DNA of 8,574 nucleotides from an uncultured Woeseiaceae bacterium (GTDB taxonomy: Bacteria; Pseudomonadota; Gammaproteobacteria; Woeseiales; Woeseiaceae). Positions 1 to 5,608 of this stretch are shown here, one piece after another. Below the pieces are notes generated by a model. It was not told the DNA's origin. It saw only the letters and a list, made by a program, of their open reading frames with translations, and searched no databases. The DNA lies in assembly GCA_947259435.1 (NCBI GenBank), contig CAMYMP010000043.1, positions 1 through 8,574 of the forward strand, written 5' to 3'. Position 1 is the first letter of the stretch; each line of letters begins with the position of its first letter. The translations under genes and the position numbers were made by a program.

Positions 1-411
1 TGGAGCTGCGATACGCACGCTGCTTATTCCGTCCTGCAGATGAAGAAACCACCCAAGCGCGACAATCCGTCCAATATCGTCGTTTCGTTTTCAGACTGTA
101 ATCCGACGGGTGGTACGACATTCGACGACCTGTACTTGTCGCTGATCGAGTGGGGCAAATACAGAGGCGATAACGGCTCGACAGCCGGCATGTGGGTGTT
201 TTTTCCTTCATTCGGCGGCGGCGGCGAGGATTTCGACTTCAAGTGGGTGACCGCTCACCAGAATCTCGAGAACCTCGGAGCGGATTGGGATCAAATGAAT
301 GAGGCCGGCTGGCAAAAAGCCAATGAGCTCTTTGCTGGCAAGCTCGACTGTGATTCGTCGCGCAGTTATCTGGCGACAAGCAGGCGTATGGCGGAAGAAA
401 CCGAGGAGTAA
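1..411 (+). CDS. 3' end of an uncharacterised, probably exported protein
   Basis: The frame is open from base 1 to the TAA at 409-411, and the codons before the first ATG (position 40) read as ordinary coding sequence, so this is most likely the C-terminal 136 residues of a gene that starts upstream. An ATG start at 40 has no convincing ribosome-binding site. The visible part is rich in aromatic residues, glycine and aspartate, with three cysteines (one in the entering segment, one in SDCNPTG, one in KLDCDSSR) and a GGGG stretch before EDFDFKW. I recognise no catalytic motif. The pattern (Cys-Asn-Pro start, Trp-rich core, CD near the end) recalls uncharacterised exported proteins of marine gammaproteobacteria, but that is from memory and weak. 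Function unknown. The gene is followed 11 bases later by a long stem-loop. Confidence 0.6.
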   Translation, partial: WSCDTHAAYSVLQMKKPPKRDNPSNIVVSFSDCNPTGGTTFDDLYLSLIEWGKYRGDNGSTAGMWVFFPSFGGGGEDFDFKWVTAHQNLENLGADWDQMNEAGWQKANELFAGKLDCDSSRSYLATSRRMAEETEE

Positions 412-422
412 ACAGGCTCCTC

Positions 423-468
423 CGAACCGTGACGCGGCGAGCCTCGCTCGCCGCGGCCACGCGGTTCG
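423..468. repeat. Long GC-rich imperfect stem-loop
   Basis: Bases 433-441 pair perfectly with 447-455 (9 bp, 5-base loop cctcg). Outside this, 423-429 pairs perfectly with 462-468 (7 bp), separated by an internal loop of 3 and 6 bases. It sits just after the stop at 411. No T-run follows on either strand, so it is not a standard intrinsic terminator. It could be a mRNA 3'-end stabilising hairpin, a Rho-associated structure or one copy of a REP-like dispersed repeat. Confidence 0.6.
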
Positions 469-511
469 AAAGATCATAACGGGCACCAGGTGGGCCGAAC
501 GGTTTTCCGGC

Positions 512-517
512 TATACT
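512..517 (+). promoter_or_regulatory. Possible sigma-70 -10 element (TATACT)
   Basis: TATACT lies 44 bases before the ATG at 562, in the intergenic gap, and matches the -10 consensus TATAAT at five of six positions. No good -35 box is visible 16-18 bases upstream (the sequence there is AGGTGGGC). A start of transcription near 523-525 would leave a leader of about 38 bases for the oxidoreductase gene. Inference from motif and position only. Confidence 0.4.
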
Positions 518-561
518 CGCGCGCCATGTTCACAAAACCACCGAATTGAGCCCAGCCCGCC

Positions 562-1788
562 ATGTCTCCATCAAGACCACGCATCGTAATTATCGGCGGT
601 AACTTCGCCGGCCTTGTCGCAGCATCCCGCCTGTCCTGCGATCACGATGTCACCGTGGTCGATGCGCGCGCCGACTTCGAATGGACGCCCAACATCCACG
701 AAATACTGTCGGGCGTGAAAGATCGTGCGGGCGTGACGCTGCCGCGCGCGGAGTGCGTCAACCGTTACGGGCACAGCTTCGTACACGATCTTGTCACCCG
801 CATCGAGCGTGACAGCAGCACGGTGTTTACCGAGGGCGGGCTGGTGCTGCCCTATGATGCCTGTCTGATCGCTGCCGGCAGCGAGAGGACAACGTTCGGC
901 ATCGACGGTGCGGATAAACACGCTCTGGAGTTACGTCTGGTTGACGACGCCGTGCGTATCGCAAGCCGGCTCGACAAGCTTGCCCGACGCCAGCGGCGCG
1001 CCTCGGTCGTGATCGTCGGTGGCGGGGTGTCGGGGGTCGAAGCGCTGGGAGAAATTTTGCGCCGACGCGGACAGGGCGCGGAATTTAACATTCATGTTGT
1101 AGAGCTCGCGTCGCGCATCCTCAAACAACAAACTCAAGGTCTGGCCACCGATGCCGCGTTGCGTTTCGCGCCTTATGGGATAAAGCTGCACACGGACGCC
1201 GCTATCAGGCGCGTCGATGCGCGAAGCGTAACGCTTGGCAGTGGCGAAAAATTGACCGCAGATCTGTGTGTCTGGGCTGCCGGTATGACCTTACCCGATT
1301 TTCTGCGCGACACCGGACTCAACGACTCTCGCGATCAGTGGCTGCCTGTGGACGGCACGCTGAAAAGTCGTTACGCCGACAATATTTTCGTTGCAGGAGA
1401 TTGCGCGGCTTTACCCGAGCCGGTCCGCAAGCAGGCCTACTACGCGATGGATATGGGCGAAGTTGCAGGAGACAACATCGCACGTATGCTGGGCGATCGA
1501 CGACTGAGACCATTCCGGGCAGCGCCTATGCCAATGCTGATCTCCTTCGGCGACATCACGACCTGGCTGGTTGCCGGCGAAAGCGCTGTTGCCAGCCCTC
1601 TGCTGGCGGCGGCCAAGGAAAGTGTCTACCAGGCCACCATGGCGCGTCTTGCGTCGCCGAAAGATCCGCTCCGGTACTCGGCAGATATGGTGGGCCGCGC
1701 CGCGTTGGCCACGCAGAAGCTGCTGCTGCCACAGTTGACGCCGAGTAAAGTGTTTCTCGGGCTTACGGGCAGTCGCATCATTCTCTGA
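562..1788 (+). CDS. FAD/NAD(P)-dependent oxidoreductase, type II NADH dehydrogenase-like
   Basis: A 408-residue pyridine nucleotide-disulfide oxidoreductase-fold flavoprotein. The N-terminal FAD-binding Rossmann motif is IIGGNFAGL (residues 10-18), ending at Asp34 after the second strand, which would contact the FAD ribose. The second dinucleotide motif, VIVGGGVSGVE (150-160), is the NAD(P)H site. The motif IFVAGDCA (275-282) is the second FAD contact, where Asp280 typically binds the FAD ribitol. There is no CxxxxC redox disulfide near the N terminus, which argues against thioredoxin or dihydrolipoamide reductases and fits the NDH-2/FSP1-like group that passes electrons from NAD(P)H to a quinone or similar acceptor. 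Length is in the usual range of about 400. No signal peptide or clear membrane helix is seen. NDH-2 types bind the membrane peripherally, but this is not shown here. The ATG at 562 is just upstream of the FAD motif, so the start is sound, though its ribosome-binding site is poor. The acceptor and substrate remain unknown. Confidence 0.88.
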   Translation: MSPSRPRIVIIGGNFAGLVAASRLSCDHDVTVVDARADFEWTPNIHEILSGVKDRAGVTLPRAECVNRYGHSFVHDLVTRIERDSSTVFTEGGLVLPYDACLIAAGSERTTFGIDGADKHALELRLVDDAVRIASRLDKLARRQRRASVVIVGGGVSGVEALGEILRRRGQGAEFNIHVVELASRILKQQTQGLATDAALRFAPYGIKLHTDAAIRRVDARSVTLGSGEKLTADLCVWAAGMTLPDFLRDTGLNDSRDQWLPVDGTLKSRYADNIFVAGDCAALPEPVRKQAYYAMDMGEVAGDNIARMLGDRRLRPFRAAPMPMLISFGDITTWLVAGESAVASPLLAAAKESVYQATMARLASPKDPLRYSADMVGRAALATQKLLLPQLTPSKVFLGLTGSRIIL

Positions 1789-1903
1789 GAGCAAAAGGTG
1801 TCGGCAGTTCACCCGAGGCGTGAGCCGCCGTCACACGCCGGAGGCGCACTAACGCAGAGCTGGCGACTCCCGCTAATCAATATCTATTGGGGCGGCGTTC
1901 AAC

Positions 1904-1909
1904 TAAAAT
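1904..1909 (+). promoter_or_regulatory. Possible -10 element (TAAAAT) for the STAND gene
   Basis: TAAAAT lies in a short AT-rich patch that contrasts with the GC-rich sequence before it, 24 bases before the TTG start at 1934. No good -35 box is visible at the right spacing. The 1789-1933 gap otherwise holds only a weak 6-bp inverted repeat. Confidence 0.3.
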
Positions 1910-1922
1910 GTGAAAAAACAAT

Positions 1923-1926
1923 AAGG
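1923..1926 (+). promoter_or_regulatory. Ribosome-binding site deciding the TTG start at 1934
   Basis: AAGG, 7 bases before TTG, is well placed as a Shine-Dalgarno sequence. It supports TTG at 1934 as the start, and the FFISSPGD motif that normally lies at the very N terminus of this domain begins six residues in. Confidence 0.6.
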
Positions 1927-1933
1927 TAGAACG

Positions 1934-2701
1934 TTGAAGACACTGCGATTCTTCATTTCCTCGCCCGGCGACGTATTCGAAGAACGAGCAATTGCCAACC
2001 GCGTCATCGAGCGCCTGCAGAGCGAGTACATCGGCAAGGTCGTGCTCGAGCCCGTGCTGTGGGAACACGAGCCGCTCGTGGCGACCTCGACATTTCAGCA
2101 CCAGATCGTCAAGCCTTCGGACACGGATGTGGTTGTCGCAATTCTCTGGTCACGTCTCGGAACCAAACTGCCTAAGGAATTTGTCCGGCCGGACGGCTCG
2201 CGATACGAGTCCGGTACCGAATACGAATTCGAGGAGGCTATCGAGGGCTTTCGCAAGAACGGCAAGCCGGACTTACTCGTCTATCGCAAAACCGCGCCGC
2301 CGTCGGTCCGGCTGGATGATGAAAAAGAACTCCTGGAGCGACTGTCGCAGAAGAAGAAACTCGACGAGTTTGTCGACAAGTGGTTTCACGACAAAGCGGA
2401 AGGCACGCTGGTCGCAGCATTTCATGCGTTCGAGGCTCCCAGCGATTTCGAGAATTTGTTGGAGAATCATCTTCATCGTCTGATCGACCGCGAGATTCCG
2501 TCCAGCATCTCGTCCACATCCGAAGCGCGCGCCGTATGGAAGCAGGGTTCTCCATTCCGAGGCCTGGAAGCGTTCCACTTCGAGCACGCACCGGTTTTCT
2601 TTGGACGCACCAGGGCCGTGTCGGACATCCTGCAGGCTTTGCGGGATCAGGAGGCTGACGGTCGATCGTTTGTCCTGGTTCTTGAGGCCGGGCGTCATTG
2701 A
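1934..2701 (+). CDS. 5' fragment: DUF4062-like N-terminal domain plus start of STAND NTPase
   Basis: A 255-residue frame starting at TTG. Residues 5-18 (RFFISSPGDVFEER) match the opening strand and loop of DUF4062-like domains, which begin with an FxSS motif. GTEYEFEEA (94-102) is the conserved acidic segment of the same domain. The domain, about residues 1-190, is predicted to be a Rossmannoid, TIR-like fold and is often the N-terminal effector or adaptor of STAND proteins. No enzyme activity is claimed here. Residues 206-233 (SPFRGLEAF then PVFFGRTRAV) are the linker that typically precedes the P-loop of nSTAND1 NTPases. The frame reaches FVLVL at 246-250, exactly where the P-loop strand should run into GxxGxGKS, then reads five unrelated residues to a TGA at 2699-2701. 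As it stands it would give an N-terminal domain without a working NTPase. Confidence 0.75.
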   Translation: MKTLRFFISSPGDVFEERAIANRVIERLQSEYIGKVVLEPVLWEHEPLVATSTFQHQIVKPSDTDVVVAILWSRLGTKLPKEFVRPDGSRYESGTEYEFEEAIEGFRKNGKPDLLVYRKTAPPSVRLDDEKELLERLSQKKKLDEFVDKWFHDKAEGTLVAAFHAFEAPSDFENLLENHLHRLIDREIPSSISSTSEARAVWKQGSPFRGLEAFHFEHAPVFFGRTRAVSDILQALRDQEADGRSFVLVLEAGRH

Positions 2702-5519
2702 GGGCGTCGACGTATGGCGTCGCGCCGTATACCGACCAACCGATGTGCGTGGCGACTTATTTACCGGTCTTGCAAGAGCGTTACTGCGTGAGACCGCACT
2801 TCCGTCGCTCGATGAAAACAATGAAGGGCCTGATGAACTGGCGCAGGTGCTGCGGGAATCGCCGCAGGCAGCAACATCGATGATCAAGGGAGCTCTGTCG
2901 CGCGAGAAACTGGCGAACGGCAAAAGCGCCAACGCGCGGCTTGCCCTGCTTGTCGACCAGATGGAGGAGATGTACACGCAGGAAGAAGTAGGGCAGAAAG
3001 ATCGCGAAGCGTTTGTCGATGTCCTCGATGCGTTGGCACGCTGTGGTCGTGTCTGGGTCATCGGCACCCTGCGCAGCGACTTTTATCAAGCCGTTGGCAA
3101 ACTGCCAAAACTCGTTGCTCTCAAGGAGGGCGACGGCCAATACGATTTGTTGCCGCCCACCGCAAGCGAGATGGGCCAGATGATCCGCCTGCCGACCCGA
3201 GCGGCCGGCCTGCGCTTCGAGGAAGACCCGTCCAGCAGCGAACGCCTCGATGACATGTTGCGCGACGCCGCAGCAGAACACCCCGAAGTACTGCCACTGC
3301 TGCAGTTTACGCTTGAGGAGCTTTACCAGCGGCGTACCGAAGATGGCATGCTCACCCTGGCGGCCTATCGCGAGCTCGGCGGCGTCGAGGGTTCGCTCGC
3401 GCAACGCGCGGAAACCGTGTTCAAGGACTTGCCCGACGACGTCGAGGCGGAGTTGCCAAAAGTATTAAACGCCCTGGTCAGCATCGAGCGCGACGGTTAC
3501 GAACAGATTGGGCGAAAGCGTGCGCTCTGGTCGGAAGCCACAAAGGGAAAGAGCCGGGAGTTCATCGAGGCTTTTGTAGAAAACCGACTGTTCGTGACGG
3601 AACTGGCGGACGACGGCAGCGCCGTTGTTACCGTCGCTCACGAAGCGTTGCTCTGGCATTGGCCCAGGGTGAATGAGTGGGTCGCACAAAACCGCGAGAA
3701 CCTGAGGATCCGTAGCCGCATCACGGCCGCGACCGCGCGCTGGGTAGCCGAGGACAGGCCGTCGGACCTGCTGTTGCCTTCCGGCAAGCCGCTGGTTGAA
3801 GCGGAGTCACTGCTCGAACAGGACCTGCAGCTCACCGATGCCGAAAACGGCTTTATCAATGCCTCCTTCGCCAAAGCGAAACGATTTCAACGGCTGAAAA
3901 GAGGTGTTGTCGCCGCGCTCGCTGTGCTGAGTATGGTTGCGGCCACCTCCGCCTACTTCGCTACCGAGCAACGTGACCTCGCAAACCAGGCGCGGGCGCG
4001 CGCAGAGGTCGAAGCAGAAACAGCAAAGCGAACGACAGAATTCATGGTCGATCTGTTCTCGGTATCGGATCCCAGCGAATCGCTGGGCAATTCGATCACA
4101 GCCCGCGAAATCCTCGACAAAGGTGCCTCTCGCATCGAGACTGAACTGGCCGACCAGCCTGAAACACAGGCCACGCTGATGGACACCATGGGCACCGTAT
4201 ACACTAGTCTCGGCCTTTATGATCCCGCCGCGTCACTTGTTGACAAGGCCTTGCAACGCCGCAGGAGCATCCTCGGCGAGCAACACGAGAGCGTGGCTCG
4301 CAGCAAAAGTCACCTCGGCGAGGTGCTGATGCTCAAGGCCGACTACGAAGTGGCTGAAGCAAATCTGCGGGAAGCACTGCAGACCCAGAAAGCGCTTTAC
4401 GGCGAGTCGCATGCCGAAGTTGCCGACACGTTGAGCAAGTTAGCCGACGTCCTTACGCGAAAAGGCAATTACAAAGTGGCAGGCGAACTGATTCGTCAAT
4501 CGCTCGAAATAAGGCGATCTCTTCACGGCGGTGCACATCCGGATATTGCCGAGAGTCTCGAAGATCTCGGCCTGAACTACTTTGACGAGGGAGATTATGA
4601 GCGCGCAGCAACAGAACTGCGTGCTGCTGTCGACATGCGCAGAGAGCTGCACGGCGATGTTCACCCGGCGCTGGCGGAAGCAATCAATAATCTGTACTGG
4701 GTGCTCAGGGATTCCGGAAATCTTGAGGAGGCCGAAGCGCTGTCGCGCGAGGCACTGGCCATGAAGCGGACGTTGCACGGTGACGTGCATCCTGAAATCG
4801 CGATGGGGCTGAATAACCTCGCCTACGTGCTCGAGATGAAGGGCGACTTACCGGCGGCAACCGCGAACTATCGCGAGGCCCTCGCGATGATGCGGCAGGT
4901 GGTGAGCGGCGCGCATCCGGACATCGCACTAATCCTGGGCAATCTCTCCTTTGCCGTCTACGACGCGGGCGACAAGCGCGAAGCCATCGCATTGGCGCGG
5001 GAGGCGCTGACGATGTATCGGGAAGTGCTCGGGGCCGAGCATCCGCGGGTTGCGAGTAATGCAACCGGCCTGGGCTACTGGCTCGTTCAGGAGGGCGAGT
5101 ATGGTGAGGCGGCGCAACTGCTTGATGAGGCGGTCGCGATTCGCCGCAAAGCGCTCGGCGATTCGCACCCACAACTCGCGAGCAGCCTAACGGCCAAGGC
5201 CAACCTGTTACTCGCAACCGAGCGCTTCAGCGAGGCCCGCGATGTCGCGAAACAGGCTCGCGGAATTCTGGCGGAAAATCTACCCGAGGATCACTGGCGT
5301 ATCGCCGCGGCCGCGACGGTTGAGGGTGCCGCGTTGACGCGCCTCGGTGCTTATGCAGAGGCCGAATCGTTGTTGCTAGGCAGCATCGAGCCTCTGTCCC
5401 AGGCACCGATTCCGGGTATTGCTGAACAGAACCGGCAACGCCTTGCCGACATGTACACAGCCTGGAATCGGCCGACGGAAGCCCTCAAATACCGGCAGGT
5501 AACTGATTATGTTGAATAG
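2601..5519 (+). CDS. 3' fragment: STAND NTPase core, membrane segment and TPR array
   Basis: A 972-codon open frame. Residues counted from 2601 are non-homologous to about 27, then continue the nSTAND1 family from LRPGVIEG. Seen in order: Walker B LLVDQMEEMY (116-125, Asp119), the sensor segment GTLRSDFY (155-162), a winged-helix-like region ending in the STAND signature HEALLWHWPR (347-356), one hydrophobic membrane segment (about 434-453, preceded by KAKRFQRLKR), an alpha-helical charged stretch, a VSDPSES segment (487-493) also found before TPRs in some proteobacterial Ser/Thr kinases, and tandem 42-residue TPRs from about 520 to the end. STAND proteins act as ATP-switched signalling scaffolds whose repeats sense a ligand. 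If translated alone, it would need an internal start. TTG 2601 has no ribosome-binding site. GTG 2745 and ATG 2880 lie in frame after the junction. It would lack Walker A. Stop TAG at 5517-5519. Confidence 0.75.
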   Translation: MDAPGPCRTSCRLCGIRRLTVDRLSWFLRPGVIEGVDVWRRAVYRPTDVRGDLFTGLARALLRETALPSLDENNEGPDELAQVLRESPQAATSMIKGALSREKLANGKSANARLALLVDQMEEMYTQEEVGQKDREAFVDVLDALARCGRVWVIGTLRSDFYQAVGKLPKLVALKEGDGQYDLLPPTASEMGQMIRLPTRAAGLRFEEDPSSSERLDDMLRDAAAEHPEVLPLLQFTLEELYQRRTEDGMLTLAAYRELGGVEGSLAQRAETVFKDLPDDVEAELPKVLNALVSIERDGYEQIGRKRALWSEATKGKSREFIEAFVENRLFVTELADDGSAVVTVAHEALLWHWPRVNEWVAQNRENLRIRSRITAATARWVAEDRPSDLLLPSGKPLVEAESLLEQDLQLTDAENGFINASFAKAKRFQRLKRGVVAALAVLSMVAATSAYFATEQRDLANQARARAEVEAETAKRTTEFMVDLFSVSDPSESLGNSITAREILDKGASRIETELADQPETQATLMDTMGTVYTSLGLYDPAASLVDKALQRRRSILGEQHESVARSKSHLGEVLMLKADYEVAEANLREALQTQKALYGESHAEVADTLSKLADVLTRKGNYKVAGELIRQSLEIRRSLHGGAHPDIAESLEDLGLNYFDEGDYERAATELRAAVDMRRELHGDVHPALAEAINNLYWVLRDSGNLEEAEALSREALAMKRTLHGDVHPEIAMGLNNLAYVLEMKGDLPAATANYREALAMMRQVVSGAHPDIALILGNLSFAVYDAGDKREAIALAREALTMYREVLGAEHPRVASNATGLGYWLVQEGEYGEAAQLLDEAVAIRRKALGDSHPQLASSLTAKANLLLATERFSEARDVAKQARGILAENLPEDHWRIAAAATVEGAALTRLGAYAEAESLLLGSIEPLSQAPIPGIAEQNRQRLADMYTAWNRPTEALKYRQVTDYVE
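2676..2688 (+). other. Frameshift/deletion junction replacing the Walker A P-loop
   Basis: Left of this point the family sequence is in the frame of 1934 (…SFVLV, last matched codon 2678-2680). Right of it the family sequence is in the frame of 2682 (LRPGVIEG). None of the three frames around it encodes GxxxxGK[ST]. A 6-base direct repeat TTGAGG occurs at 2682-2687 and 2698-2703, close to the junction, but its link to the event is unproven. Confidence 0.7.
3900..3959 (+). other. Single predicted transmembrane segment in the STAND protein
   Basis: About 20 hydrophobic or small residues (VVAALAVLSMVAATSAYFA core) follow a strongly basic stretch (KAKRFQRLKR). By the positive-inside rule the NTPase side is cytoplasmic and the TPR side is outside the membrane. 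Topology is inferred from sequence only. Confidence 0.6.
4155..5519 (+). repeat. Tandem 42-residue TPR array (about ten units)
   Basis: Kinesin light chain-type TPRs. A histidine of the Gx.HP.(I/V/L)A motif recurs at fragment residues 562, 604, 646, 688, 730, 772, 814, 856 and 898, exactly 42 apart (126 bases), with a matching degenerate unit at 520. There are no insertions or deletions between units. The repeats are at protein level; codons have diverged. Confidence 0.85.
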
Positions 5520-5590
5520 GAATTACGATCGGGAACCACTATGCTATTTAGATAACAACAAAATATGACAATAATTTAAGAACCAGCTCT
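5520..5590 (+). promoter_or_regulatory. AT-rich intergenic leader before the Cys-rich protein
   Basis: This gap is visibly more AT-rich than its flanks and has several -10-like hexamers (for example TATGCT at 5540-5545), and a TTGAAT at 5512-5517 that is too far away (22-base spacer) for a good pair. A promoter is likely here by position, because the next gene is a separate exported protein with its own terminator, but no precise promoter can be called. Confidence 0.3.
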
Positions 5591-5592
5591 AA

Positions 5593-5602
5593 GGGGGGGG
5601 GG
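5593..5602 (+). promoter_or_regulatory. Run of ten G inside the ribosome-binding site
   Basis: AA followed by ten consecutive G ends 6 bases before the ATG at 5609. It can act as the Shine-Dalgarno sequence, and its length sets the spacing to the start codon. Such a tract is prone to slipped-strand change and to sequencing miscounts. Confidence 0.65.
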
Positions 5603-5608
5603 CAGTCA

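Larger units (their letters stand above)
1934..5519 (+). pseudogene. Broken DUF4062-nSTAND1-TM-TPR protein (composite gene)
   Basis: Two long overlapping frames form one recognisable protein. The first frame (from 1934) carries the DUF4062-like domain and the start of the STAND NTPase up to FVLV. The second resumes the same family alignment at LRPGVIEG (from 2682) and continues to 5519. In this family a P-loop of GxxGxGKS type plus about ten further residues should lie between these two points. Here it is absent, and the frame also changes. A deletion of roughly 55-60 bases that is not a multiple of three would explain both. Outside the junction the frames are clean, so the event is recent or is a sequence or assembly error. 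The intact protein would be about 1210 residues. Confidence 0.75.

Noticed and set aside
299..589. 96-codon + strand frame bridging the first gene and the oxidoreductase start
   Set aside because: It overlaps the end of the first gene out of frame, runs through the long hairpin and has Arg/Pro/Ala-rich non-protein-like composition. No ribosome-binding site.
1266..1748. 160-codon + strand frame inside the oxidoreductase gene
   Set aside because: It is an out-of-frame shadow of the oxidoreductase, whose FAD and NAD motifs and intact frame explain this stretch.
1817..1839. Inverted repeat GGCGTG/CACGCC as a terminator after the oxidoreductase
   Set aside because: Only 6 bp with an 11-base loop and no T-run. 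Too weak to call a terminator.
2672..2703. Programmed ribosomal frameshift joining the two STAND fragments
   Set aside because: No slippery heptamer or classical +1 site is evident, and shifting frame would still leave out the P-loop residues, so it would not produce a normal NTPase.
2273..3067. 264-codon open frame on the minus strand
   Set aside because: It is antisense to the STAND gene across the junction. The + strand has clear family motifs (FFGRTRAV, VDQMEE), and the minus-strand product is Ser/Arg-rich without any recognisable motif.
5512..5545. TTGAAT and TATGCT as a -35/-10 promoter pair
   Set aside because: The spacer would be 22 bases, well outside the usual 16-18.
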